Positions 46,833-54,301 of a stretch of 64,000 bases of DNA are shown piece after piece; positions within the stretch are counted from its first letter, which is position 1, and each line of letters starts with the position of its first letter. Both the position numbers and the translations under genes were made by a program. A model generated the notes under the pieces. The model saw only the letters and a list, made by a program, of their open reading frames with translations, was not told the origin of the DNA and did no database searches. The stretch is from positions 48,041 to 112,040 of the forward strand of contig NZ_NJAJ01000016.1 of assembly GCF_002632825.1 (NCBI RefSeq). The letters run 5' to 3'. Origin of the DNA: Xenorhabdus stockiae (GTDB lineage: Bacteria > Pseudomonadota > Gammaproteobacteria > Enterobacterales > Enterobacteriaceae).

Positions 46833-46886
46833 AATAATAGATCTAAAAAAGCCGTTTTTAAAAACGGCTTTTTTAGATCTATTATT
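46833..46886. terminator. 54-bp perfect palindromic terminator
   Basis: Arms of 27 nt each are perfectly complementary with no spacer: GATCTAAAAAAGCCG on the left and CGGCTTTTTTAGATC on the right, joined by TTTTT-AAAAA. The stem contains its own T tract on both strands. It begins 16 nt after the first secreted-protein stop codon. Confidence 0.85.
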
Positions 46887-46960
46887 AATCATAACCACTT
46901 GGTATTATTCTTTAAATATTAATTAACTTAACAATTAAACGATTAAAAATATAAAAACAC

Positions 46961-47025
46961 ACACTGTATCTAAATTTTGCAATAGTAAAAGTCGATGATC
47001 ATAGCTTACATTTATCGCTCATTAT
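46961..47025 (+). repeat. Leader repeat copy 2
   Basis: ACACTGT, AAATTTTG, AATAGTAAAA, ACATTTATCGC and ATTAT match copies 3 and 4 in order and spacing. It ends about 65 nt before the second secreted-protein start. Confidence 0.8.
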
Positions 47026-47090
47026 AAAATGTGATTTTATGAATTATAAACTTAGATCATAAACTGGAAAACCATTAAAGGAATGTTTTG

Positions 47091-47384
47091 ATGTTCAAAA
47101 AATTATTAATAGTTGGAGCATTGGCTGCAGCATCGTTCGGTGGGATTGCAACTGCAGCGGCTGAAAACCTGTGTCCAAATGAATCTGTATATATTTCAAC
47201 AAAGCCGAACTATACCCGAGTAGTTGTTAAGCCGAACAGAAATTTCTCTCAAGGATTTATACAGCAAAATACGATGTATGGAGATATAGAGTGGTTTTAT
47301 CAGGGACCTCTCTTTAGCTGTGTAGATAAAAAAGGGAAACCAGCTTGGGCTGCTGTGTATATTGGTACTAATGTAAGAAATTAA
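47091..47384 (+). CDS. Small secreted two-cysteine protein, copy 2
   Basis: 97 residues from the ATG at 47091 (AAGGA 8 nt upstream). Signal peptide MFKKLLIVGALAAASFGG ends in TAAA. Mature part: first cysteine in NLCPNES, then DIEWFYQGPLFSCVDKKG with the W-F-Y-Q-G block and second cysteine, then AVYIGTN. It is paralogous to the neighbours by layout and leader, though the region between the cysteines has diverged strongly, which suggests diversifying selection or different targets. No named family recognised. Confidence 0.75.
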   Translation: MFKKLLIVGALAAASFGGIATAAAENLCPNESVYISTKPNYTRVVVKPNRNFSQGFIQQNTMYGDIEWFYQGPLFSCVDKKGKPAWAAVYIGTNVRN

Positions 47385-47404
47385 AACCCTACCACCCCCC
47401 CCCT

Positions 47405-47426
47405 CCCCCTTTTTTCTAGAAGGGGG
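47405..47426 (+). terminator. C/G-rich terminator after copy 2
   Basis: A 7-bp stem CCCCCTT/AAGGGGG with an 8-nt loop is followed by a T-rich tail (TTGTAAAAAATATTTTTTT). A run of nine C at 47395-47403 lies just upstream. Confidence 0.75.
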
Positions 47427-47515
47427 TTGTAAAAAATATTTTTTTATTTCCATTGCTGATTCATTTAAATGAATCTCCATAAAAATTCCAAACTTCGAAT
47501 CTAAAATAAAAACAT

Positions 47516-47580
47516 ACACTGTTTATAAATTTTGAAATGGTAAAATCCTCTGTTAGTCATTTACATTTACCGCGTATTAT
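47516..47580 (+). repeat. Leader repeat copy 3
   Basis: It carries ACACTGTTT, AAATTTTGAAAT-GTAAA, TCCTCT, ATTTACATTTA and CGC in the same order as copies 2 and 4, and ends 50 nt before the third secreted-protein start. The AAAATGTGATTT following it is also shared with copy 2. Confidence 0.85.
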
Positions 47581-47630
47581 AAAATGTGATTTGATAAGTA
47601 ATAAACTGAAAAAAATTAAAGGAAGGTTTT

Positions 47631-47918
47631 ATGTTGAAGAAATTCTTCGTGGGTGGAGCATTGGCTGCAGTTATCTCATTAACTGGCGGAATTGCAACTG
47701 CATCAGCAAACAGCACAGATATCCCTTGGAATAATTGCCACTCATCTCCTATAGAGTATAAAAATGGCGTATATACTAAATACCTAGTAAAAGATGGAAT
47801 TGTTTTCCTTGATGTGCGCAATGAAGATGGATTCAAATGGCATTTGAAAGGATTTAAAAAATTATACGTTTGTGGAATGAACGTTTATGTTGGTAAATAT
47901 GAAGGTGTAAAATCATAG
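47631..47918 (+). CDS. Small secreted two-cysteine protein, copy 3
   Basis: 95 residues. Signal peptide MLKKFFVGGALAAVISLTGG ending in ATASA, nearly the same as copy 4. Mature part: NNCHSSPIEY with the first cysteine, GFKWHLKGFKKLYVCG with the W-H-L-K-G block and second cysteine, then VYVGKYEG. The ribosome site AAAGGAAGG is good. A GU-containing hairpin follows. It is closest to copy 4, so this pair is the most recent duplication. Confidence 0.8.
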   Translation: MLKKFFVGGALAAVISLTGGIATASANSTDIPWNNCHSSPIEYKNGVYTKYLVKDGIVFLDVRNEDGFKWHLKGFKKLYVCGMNVYVGKYEGVKS

Positions 47919-47954
47919 GTAAGCCCTTTCGCTATAGCACATCAGAATGCTAAT

Positions 47955-47982
47955 AAACCTCGTTAATATAACGGGGTTTTTT
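47955..47982 (+). terminator. Terminator after copy 3
   Basis: The stem AAACCTCGTTA/TAACGGGGTTT has one G-U pair and a 3-nt loop, followed by TTTT. A standard intrinsic terminator. Confidence 0.85.
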
Positions 47983-48077
47983 GATTTTGTCATAGATAAT
48001 TATATTTGGTTATTTTATTAATCAATATTATTTGCTATTTTTTAATCATTGCAATCTCAAATTTAATATAAAAACAT

Positions 48078-48142
48078 ACACTGTTTCCAATTTTTGAAAT
48101 AGTAAACTCCTCTTATGATGATTTATATTTAGCGCATCTTAT
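48078..48142 (+). repeat. Leader repeat copy 4
   Basis: ACACTGTTT, TTTTTGAAATAGTAAAC, TCCTCT, ATGATGATTTATATTTA and GCGCATCTTAT match the other copies. It ends 68 nt before the fourth secreted-protein start. Confidence 0.85.
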
Positions 48143-48210
48143 CAAAGAATATTTGGTAAGTGATAAATTTAAATAAAAAGTTATTATGATGTTAAATTAG
48201 AGGTTTTATT

Positions 48211-48507
48211 ATGTTTAAAAAATTATTAGTAGGCGGAGCATTGGTAGCTGGTCTTGCATTAACTAGCGGAATTGCAACTGCATCAGCAGCAAATAAAGAT
48301 TTTACCTATAACGATTGTTATAGCTCAGGCAGAACTTATACTGGTACAAATGGAACAGTATATGTTGTGTATGAAGTACGTAAAAATCACATTTTTGAAA
48401 GCGTATTCACAGATGGAAAAATTCAATATCATTTGCAAGGCATAAAGCCGGTAGCATCACATTGTGGTAAAGGCTATGTGGGTTACTATGAAGGTAAGAA
48501 AATATAA
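48211..48507 (+). CDS. Small secreted two-cysteine protein, copy 4
   Basis: 98 residues. Signal peptide MFKKLLVGGALVAGLALTSG ending in ATASA. Mature part: NDCYSSGRTY with the first cysteine, a variable middle, IQYHLQGIKPVASHCGKG with the [YH]-L-Q-G block and second cysteine, and VGYYEGKK. Here the tryptophan before the HLQG block is replaced by tyrosine. A terminator follows at once. Same family as the three preceding genes, function unknown. Confidence 0.8.
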   Translation: MFKKLLVGGALVAGLALTSGIATASAANKDFTYNDCYSSGRTYTGTNGTVYVVYEVRKNHIFESVFTDGKIQYHLQGIKPVASHCGKGYVGYYEGKKI

Positions 48508-48519
48508 TGCTTTTCAGAG

Positions 48520-48540
48520 AGCCTCTTATTAGAGGCTTTT
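48520..48540 (+). terminator. Terminator after copy 4
   Basis: A 6-bp stem AGCCTC/GAGGCT with a 6-nt loop followed by TTTTT. A standard intrinsic terminator closing the array. Confidence 0.85.
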
Positions 48541-48586
48541 TCGTTTACATTGTTTATATTCAGAGATCATGTCATATTCCGGTTAA

Positions 48587-49537
48587 CTAAGTGGCTTCTA
48601 ATTCCAACTGGTTCAACCGCATTTTGATTTCATCAACATATATTTGTTTTAACGTTGTTGGTTTGATCTCAATAAGATGTCGGGAAAATCCATTTATATA
48701 GTCAAGCAGATAACCCAATTCCTCCTGATGATAATAACCAGAGATTAGTGCACCATCATCGGTTAATTTGAGGGAGATATGTGAAAATGATTTGCTATGA
48801 TAATGCTCAACACCTGAACTTTTTATCGTTATTTCAAAATAATGTTGCTGTTGTTTCTGCCTTAATTGTTCAAAATTAGACAGGTTAAAATCTGTTAAAC
48901 GAATTTTTTCGGGAACAACTAATGACCTTGTCATCGGGCGAAATGACTGGATTGCATGGCAGCGTAATACGCGTAAATCTTGTGCTTCATAATCAAATAC
49001 GGCTAAAAACCACCGCCCTGACTCAAACCACATCGCAACCGGGTAAATAAAAACTTTTTTATCACCGTATATGACTTCCAGATTTTCCTGTTGAAAAATA
49101 TGATTGAGTAACATATTAAGATGTTTAATTGGATTGAGCTGTCTGACAGTTCGCACCCCCAGACATTTGCGTAATGTTTCATCTTTTACTTTTTCATCCT
49201 GAGGCAAGACTTGCTTTAATTTTTCAGAAATACTACGAAATTGCAGATTAAACGGGGTAGATTGCAGAACATGCATACCTGAAATCGCAAATAACATGGC
49301 ATGAATTTCATCCGCGCTAAATCTGACTGGTGCTAACCGGTATGTTGGAGCAACAACATATCCACCATTTCTCCCCCGCTCAGAATATAAAGGAACGCCC
49401 AATTCTTCTAAAGCTGAAATGTAACGTAAAGCACTACTACGGGATAACTGAAACTCTTGCATCAGTTCTTTTAAGGTCACTTTCTGCCTTCCCTGTAAGA
49501 AGAGCTGCATTTGTTGCAATAACAATGTTTTCTTCAT
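48587..49537 (-). CDS. WYL-domain transcriptional regulator (YafY type)
   Basis: 316 residues. N-terminal winged helix of the HTH_11 type: KVTLKELMQEFQLSRSSALR with recognition helix and the wing LYSERGRNGGYVVAP. The WYL ligand-binding domain follows around VIYGDKKVFIYPVAMWFESG and a C-terminal WCX extension. WYL regulators sense nucleic-acid or small-molecule ligands and often control DNA-repair or defence genes. It converges on the secreted-protein array (80 nt), and whether it regulates that array is unknown. Confidence 0.88.
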   Translation of the reverse strand: MKKTLLLQQMQLFLQGRQKVTLKELMQEFQLSRSSALRYISALEELGVPLYSERGRNGGYVVAPTYRLAPVRFSADEIHAMLFAISGMHVLQSTPFNLQFRSISEKLKQVLPQDEKVKDETLRKCLGVRTVRQLNPIKHLNMLLNHIFQQENLEVIYGDKKVFIYPVAMWFESGRWFLAVFDYEAQDLRVLRCHAIQSFRPMTRSLVVPEKIRLTDFNLSNFEQLRQKQQQHYFEITIKSSGVEHYHSKSFSHISLKLTDDGALISGYYHQEELGYLLDYINGFSRHLIEIKPTTLKQIYVDEIKMRLNQLELEAT

Positions 49538-49681
49538 TGAAAATCCTTAAAAGGTATCAGGAAGGGCAACTTATATAACGCAGAAGCAGAATTAGTCCAG
49601 ATAAAAAATAAAAGTTAGGGGGGTAATTTAGGTACCGAGGATCTCTGCTCCCTCGGATGAAGATTGTTATATGTCGCTATA

Positions 49682-49891
49682 TCAATTATTTTTTTCAAAA
49701 AACTCAAGGATCTTAATGAATTTATCGCATACATATTCAAATCCAAAAAATGCCATAACGATTAACACTACATTATAATAGTGATTACTATCACCATTAT
49801 ATATCAATGATAATGATGATTTATTGACGAAAAATATTGTAAGACATAAGCTAACTGTGTTTGCAATAGTTCTTCTTGTCGATTTTTTCAT
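49682..49891 (-). CDS. Small membrane protein, unrecognised
   Basis: 69 residues with two hydrophobic stretches (about 10-22 and 40-55, the latter VVLIVMAFFGFEYVC). The ends are charged. The ribosome site is weak (GAGG about 14 nt upstream). No family recognised; it may be a genuine small membrane protein or a chance frame. Confidence 0.4.
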   Translation of the reverse strand: MKKSTRRTIANTVSLCLTIFFVNKSSLSLIYNGDSNHYYNVVLIVMAFFGFEYVCDKFIKILEFFEKNN

Positions 49892-50041
49892 TTTTTGGCA
49901 TTTAACCTCGTTGATTTATTAAAAATTACCATAACTCAATCGTGTTGATCATAGGTTAGATATTTTTGTTTCCGAGGTGCTGAAAATAGGGAGACTATGT
50001 CTCCCATGTGAATAATTGAGTATCTATTTGAAATTTAATTG

Positions 50042-50182
50042 CTATTTTTTCTGTGGTGAATTACGGAATTTTTCCGCTTCTTCTAATGTTAGAATGTGAC
50101 TGACTCCAAAAAGAATGGCACCTATCCCCCCTATAACATATCCTACCAACCGGCTATTCAGTATATGGCGAATGATTTTCAT
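50042..50182 (-). CDS. 46-residue membrane protein, unrecognised
   Basis: Starts at the ATG at 50182, which has an excellent GGAG 6 nt upstream, inside a longer open frame whose upstream part overlaps the next gene and looks artificial. The peptide has one helix, LVGYVIGGIGAILFGVSHIL, then a charged tail EEAEKFRNSPQKK. It lies 49 nt downstream of the glycine-rich secreted protein on the same strand, so the two probably form one unit. Function unknown. Confidence 0.55.
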   Translation of the reverse strand: MKIIRHILNSRLVGYVIGGIGAILFGVSHILTLEEAEKFRNSPQKK

Positions 50183-50231
50183 TTCTTTCTCCGAATTGGA
50201 TAAATAAAATTTTCGATCAGTTATATGCATA

Positions 50232-50492
50232 TTACGCTTTAGTGGGCTTTTTAACCTTTTTAGCATCTTCATCACTAGGGTTACATTCTTGATGTGTTCC
50301 GGGAAGATAAAATTTTCCACCTGCCGATGGGTTTGTTCCACCATCACATCCTGGCAATCCTGCTGTACCGTCCCTGTCTCCCCCATTCAGTCCATTGCCG
50401 CCATTGGCATTGCCGTGAGCTGTATTTGCATATACTGATGGCACAGAAATAGTTAGCATTAAATAAATAAAAGTGATAATTAATCTGCTCAT
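50232..50492 (-). CDS. Glycine/asparagine-rich small secreted protein
   Basis: 86 residues. Signal peptide MSRLIITFIYLMLTISVPSV ending in YANA-type site (VYA then NTAHG). The mature 64 residues are rich in Gly, Asn and Asp (GNANGGNGLNGGDRDGTAG) with two cysteines (LPGCDGG and HQECNPS) and a lysine-rich end. AAGGG precedes the ATG. It resembles low-complexity secreted peptides and possibly bacteriocin-like molecules, but no family fits. The 46-residue membrane protein directly downstream could be a partner or immunity protein; that is speculation. Confidence 0.6.
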   Translation of the reverse strand: MSRLIITFIYLMLTISVPSVYANTAHGNANGGNGLNGGDRDGTAGLPGCDGGTNPSAGGKFYLPGTHQECNPSDEDAKKVKKPTKA

Positions 50493-50548
50493 ACTGAACC
50501 CTTATGTGTAGATTGAACCAATCTTAGTTGAAATCTTAATATTTGCAC

Positions 50549-50987
50549 TTAAATCCTGATAACTGCTAGCATCTCACCAACTTCTTCATCCATACCAACT
50601 TCGACGAAACCAACGCTGGCATAAAGATTCTTTGCAATGATATTCTTAGGATTATAAGAGATTGCTATTTCCCTCTAACTGATCTGTACGCCCGATTTCA
50701 TCAATTGCTAACGCGAGTGCTTTGCGCCCAATATTTTTCTTTTGATGGCTTTGATCTATCATAAATCGCCAAATCGTTATTCTTCGGTCAGCATCGGGCA
50801 CCCACATAAAAAAACCAACGGGCTCCCCATTCAGACAAATAGCACGTGTTTGATATGAAGGGTTAAATTTTGATTGAACGATGGAATATACGTTTTCCGC
50901 AACATAAGAGAGTTGTTCGTCAGTTACTGATAAATCGCAAACTGCTTCATAATTATTCTTGGTTACGTCAGTTAAGGTAATCAGCAT
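50549..50987 (-). pseudogene. Frameshifted GNAT acetyltransferase
   Basis: From the ATG at 50987 (GGAG upstream) the frame gives MLITLTDVTKNNYEAVCDL, then GEPVGFFMW and an acetyl-CoA-binding QKKNIGRKALALAI, the SpeG/BltD-like GNAT pattern. It then stops at about 50652. One base out of frame, the missing end follows: ISYNPKNIIAKNLYASVGFV and EVGEMLAVIRI, stopping at 50549. Removing one G from the GGG at 50671-50673 (CCC on the plus strand) would restore a full protein of about 145 residues. A single-base insertion or a sequencing error explains it. Confidence 0.85.
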
Positions 50988-51218
50988 ATGCTGCTCCAAT
51001 ATGGGTTCATAATTCAGAGATGTTAAAAATAGGGTGATATTAATTTAATGTTGTTTTTTTAAGTATTAAGCTTAAAAACGAATTCACAGTAACTGGGGTA
51101 ATGGCAATAGCAAATTGATTTAATTTTGATAAAAAGTCAATAACTATTAAGGGAAAATCAATTAGCCTCAGACCCATTTTTTAAGTAGGCCACTGAATAG
51201 TGGCCTGATATTTTTTCT

Positions 51219-51860
51219 TTACATCAAAGCATCATTACACAATGCCTGCAATTTTTTAATAAATAAAGCGACATGATAGCCGTCACAGGCTGCGTGGTGT
51301 ACTTGCACCGATAATGGTAACAATACTTTCCCGCCCTCTTGCTGATATTTCCCCATTGTAAAAATCGGGGAGAAATAATCAGTGATATCAGATATATTCA
51401 GGTTGAAACCATCAAATCCTATCCACGGGATTGAGGAAATATTAATATGATTTTTCGGTTTCTCTGTTTGTGGATAAAGACGTGTGTTATCACCGTATCG
51501 TTCAATATCAGCACAATAATTTATCATAAACTGCGGCAAATCAGGTGAAAATGTCGTACACAACACAGAAAATGTTTCGGTTTTTTTATGAAAAACAGTA
51601 TAAATTGGATCAATACTGTCCCAAATAATTAACTCCTCATCTTTTATCGCTAACCTGAATTCAGGGTATTGATTGACGACCTTGGTGAGCAGGTAAATCA
51701 TAGCGGGATAAAATTTATAATGTGTTTTTGCTAAGGATAAGCACAGAGCTGTAATGTCAATTTTCGTCGTCAGACTAAATCCACACTTAACACTATGGCG
51801 ATAATACGCAAAGTGCTCTCCACGATTCCACGTGTTAAGATCTATTTTTGTGTAATTCAT
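51219..51860 (-). CDS. catA: Chloramphenicol acetyltransferase, type A
   Basis: 213 residues, the standard length. FDLNTWNR-type start (KIDLNTWNRGEHFAYY), FYPAMIYLLTKVVN, HINISSIPWIGFDGFNLNI and the catalytic QVHHAACDGYH with the active-site histidine (about 190) are all present. It is closest in pattern to the CAT-II (catA2) group. The enzyme acetylates chloramphenicol with acetyl-CoA and acts as a trimer. No mobile element flanks it, so it looks like a resident gene, as in Proteus relatives. Confidence 0.93.
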   Translation of the reverse strand: MNYTKIDLNTWNRGEHFAYYRHSVKCGFSLTTKIDITALCLSLAKTHYKFYPAMIYLLTKVVNQYPEFRLAIKDEELIIWDSIDPIYTVFHKKTETFSVLCTTFSPDLPQFMINYCADIERYGDNTRLYPQTEKPKNHINISSIPWIGFDGFNLNISDITDYFSPIFTMGKYQQEGGKVLLPLSVQVHHAACDGYHVALFIKKLQALCNDALM

Positions 51861-52009
51861 CTTTTTCCCTTCTAATCAAGTATGTTAATAACAAAATTAA
51901 TTAGAAGGGAATTATCTCTGTCTGGATTGATGACACCTAATGACTCCTTTGTATGTTTTGAATTGTAGTCACATTATCATTTAAGCGAAAAAATACCAAT
52001 CGTTAATCG

Positions 52010-52041
52010 CCGGAGGTCATAGTAATATACTACCCCTCCGG
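52010..52041 (-). terminator. Hairpin downstream of the methyltransferase gene
   Basis: CCGGAGG/CCTCCGG outer stem (52010-52016, 52035-52041) plus an inner TAGTA/TACTA stem. It follows the methyltransferase stop on the minus strand, with a T run further down. Confidence 0.5.
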
Positions 52042-52100
52042 GATGAAAAAAACTTAATCAGAGCTGTCTCCCTGGCTGGAGCGCAGTATTAAAAGTAAAT

Positions 52101-53069
52101 TTATTTTTTAATTTCAAAAAGATAATAATTTCCATTTTCTGTGGAAAAATTTAAATTATAGATATTTTTAATAGATAACCCAGCTTGTTTTACCATAAAT
52201 TCAAAGTCGGACTGATACCGCCTTCTCCCTAACAAAAGGGTATCTATGTATAAATCAAATGAAGTTGCTTCATGTGGTTCTTTAATTATATCGATAAGAT
52301 ATAAAACTGAATCATCACGCATTGCTGTATGGCAATTCTTCAAAATATCGATAGCTTGATCATCTGGCCAATCATCCAATACATTTTTTATGCTATAAGC
52401 ATCATAGCTGGATGGAATTTCAGAAAAGAAATCACCATTAATAAAAGTAATTTCCTCTGATTCTTTTTTGGTGAAATTATATTGATCCATGACATGACAC
52501 TGAATATGTGGATGGTGAGTTTTTATGTTTTTTACGAAATTACCGACACCCCCTCCGATATCAATAAATGTCTTAATACCATCCAGAGGAATATAATCAA
52601 TAATATGATTATTTGTTTTATTCGTCATTTCTCCCATTAAGTTATCAAAAGTCGTTTTAATATCTTTATGCTTTTCATTATTGAGATAGTCAAAGAATGA
52701 CTCATGATGGGTAAGCTCGAAAGCGGATTTTTTATTCGGTTTTTTTAAAGACGAACTGTATTGTGACCAAGTATTCCAGAATACGGGATCTAATTCGAAC
52801 TTGATATATAGTGTTTCAAAGCTATTCTGATCATTGAGTGATGCCCATTGTTCAGTAAGATAAAACTTATCCTCTTTTTTTGTTAAAATATTAAGTTTTT
52901 TCATGTAATTCAATAGGCTGTGAAATCTATCCTGATAGACATTGCATAGCCTAGCAAGTTGTTCCACTGTTTTACCCTTCTCAGTACTTAAATATAATGG
53001 TGCTTTACTGTCAACAAAGGCAAATAATGCATTTGATTTACGATAGGCAGTAATTATATCCAATGGCAT
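52101..53069 (-). CDS. SAM-dependent O-methyltransferase (COMT/acetylserotonin type)
   Basis: 322 residues from the second ATG (53069), 8 nt after AAGGAG. An N-terminal winged-helix dimerisation domain is visible (KTVEQLARLCNVYQDRFHSL). The Rossmann part has the SAM motif FIDIGGGVGNFVKNI (about 170), the acidic MDQYN, and the usual KNVLDDWPDDQAIDILKNC block. A general-base histidine, normally just after this region, is replaced by the aspartate of LDDWPDD, so catalysis may differ. Such enzymes methylate hydroxyl groups of secondary metabolites. The substrate is unknown. Confidence 0.85.
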   Translation of the reverse strand: MPLDIITAYRKSNALFAFVDSKAPLYLSTEKGKTVEQLARLCNVYQDRFHSLLNYMKKLNILTKKEDKFYLTEQWASLNDQNSFETLYIKFELDPVFWNTWSQYSSSLKKPNKKSAFELTHHESFFDYLNNEKHKDIKTTFDNLMGEMTNKTNNHIIDYIPLDGIKTFIDIGGGVGNFVKNIKTHHPHIQCHVMDQYNFTKKESEEITFINGDFFSEIPSSYDAYSIKNVLDDWPDDQAIDILKNCHTAMRDDSVLYLIDIIKEPHEATSFDLYIDTLLLGRRRYQSDFEFMVKQAGLSIKNIYNLNFSTENGNYYLFEIKK

Positions 53070-53270
53070 TATCATTCTCCTTATTTATCTCCATTAATTA
53101 ATGTGTCATACTCTAAAACCTCAGGTTAACTTGAGATCAAGTCTTTTTTATCTTATTTTTTAATGTCATAAAAATACGTAACTCAACATGTATTTTTATT
53201 GAAGTTATACCGCGCTATAAAAAATAGAGAACCACTTGTTGATGGTTTAAATTATAAAACAGAGTGCATA

Positions 53271-53655
53271 ATGAAATTATTATTTGAACAGGTTAATGTT
53301 TTTTCCGATAAAAAATTACAGGGTAATCCACTGACCGTAGTGGTTGGTGCCGATAACCTGACTGAAAAACTATGAGATTGGTTTGTGTGCAATTTATCCT
53401 GAAGGAAATCAGGTAAGTCTGGAAGTTAGGGGCTTATGTGGTTCAATTTCTGAGGAGGATCCGGTGACTGGCAGTCTGAACGCAGCTTTTGCTCAGTGGT
53501 TGATACCACATGGGAAATTACCAGCAAATTATATCGCCAGACAAGGACGATGTATTGAACGAGATGGCTGGATTTATATCACTTCAGATGAAGATGGCAT
53601 CTGGATTTCTGGTGACGTCGTTGACTGTATCAGTGGTATGGTTGAATTCGATTAA
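53271..53655 (+). pseudogene. PhzF-family isomerase with large internal deletion
   Basis: The ATG at 53271 begins a PhzF N-terminus (MKLLFEQVNVFSDKKLQGNP, then LTVVVGADNLTEK) that stops at 53373-53375. Directly overlapping, in the +1 frame, the C-terminal part follows: IGLCAIYPEGN, GLCGSISEEDPVTGSLNAAF with the conserved EDPVTGS, to 53655. Roughly 150-200 residues from the middle are missing and the joint is out of frame. PhzF proteins are trans-2,3-dihydro-3-hydroxyanthranilate isomerases or relatives. This copy cannot make an active enzyme. Confidence 0.85.
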
Positions 53656-53784
53656 GTAACCACACAGCCGTGTTGATAAATAAGGTACTAACAATTTTTT
53701 CAGCAGAAATGTTTAAAAGTGTCAAAAAGTGAAACCTATATATCTTAGGATTATTTTCATCTAATCGCAGTCTAAAAGGAAAGC

Positions 53785-54237
53785 ATGATGACACGAGTTT
53801 CTTTAGTACAAAGTTTCCCCAATATTTATCAACAACTGAAAATAGTGAATGCTGAAATCGATAAATCAGCCGTCTCTTCCGGTATTAGTGAAGGATTTTG
53901 CCATCTGATAAAATTACGTATATCCCAGATTAATGGGTGTGCATATTGTGTCAGGTTGCATACCCGGGATGCCTTACAACAGAACGAATCTATCGATAAA
54001 GTTGCCGTGCTGCCAGCCTGGAAGGAAACAGAATATTTTACAGAAAAGGAACGGGCTGCCCTGTTATTAGTGGAGGCGATAACAGAAATACAAAATGATC
54101 ATATTCCCGATGATGTTTATCAAAAAGCAGCAACGGTATGGAGCGATAAACAGGTTGCGGCAATTGAGTGGCTGGCTATTATGATGAACGCCCTGAATAG
54201 GTTAGGAATAGCCGGAAGATATCATGTTGCTCCGTAG
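53785..54237 (+). CDS. AhpD-like carboxymuconolactone decarboxylase-family protein
   Basis: 150 residues, all-helical. The redox and proton-relay motif is INGCAYCVRLHTRDA (CxxCxxxH, about 51-60), typical of alkylhydroperoxidase D-like proteins. LSDKQVAAIEWL-type C-terminal helix follows (WSDKQVAAIEWLAIMMNALN). AAAGGAAAGC precedes two adjacent ATG codons. Family members reduce peroxides or act as thiol peroxidases. No ahpC is adjacent. A terminator hairpin follows. Confidence 0.85.
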   Translation: MMTRVSLVQSFPNIYQQLKIVNAEIDKSAVSSGISEGFCHLIKLRISQINGCAYCVRLHTRDALQQNESIDKVAVLPAWKETEYFTEKERAALLLVEAITEIQNDHIPDDVYQKAATVWSDKQVAAIEWLAIMMNALNRLGIAGRYHVAP

Positions 54238-54265
54238 TTTTTCCATGGTACTTTTTCTATGATAC

Positions 54266-54288
54266 TACCCGCCTGATTCAGGCGGGTA
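54266..54288. terminator. GC-rich bidirectional terminator
   Basis: A 10-bp perfect stem TACCCGCCTG/CAGGCGGGTA with a 3-nt loop lies between converging genes. Confidence 0.8.
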
Positions 54289-54301
54289 TACAGATAGCAG
54301 A

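Noticed and set aside
47395..47409. C-rich tract as a contingency locus for phase-variable protein
   Set aside because: The tract is outside any coding frame; kept only as a low-interest terminator note.
50183..50386. Upstream extension of the small membrane protein frame to a 114-codon version
   Set aside because: The extension overlaps the glycine-rich secreted gene in another frame; the ATG at 50182 has the good ribosome site.
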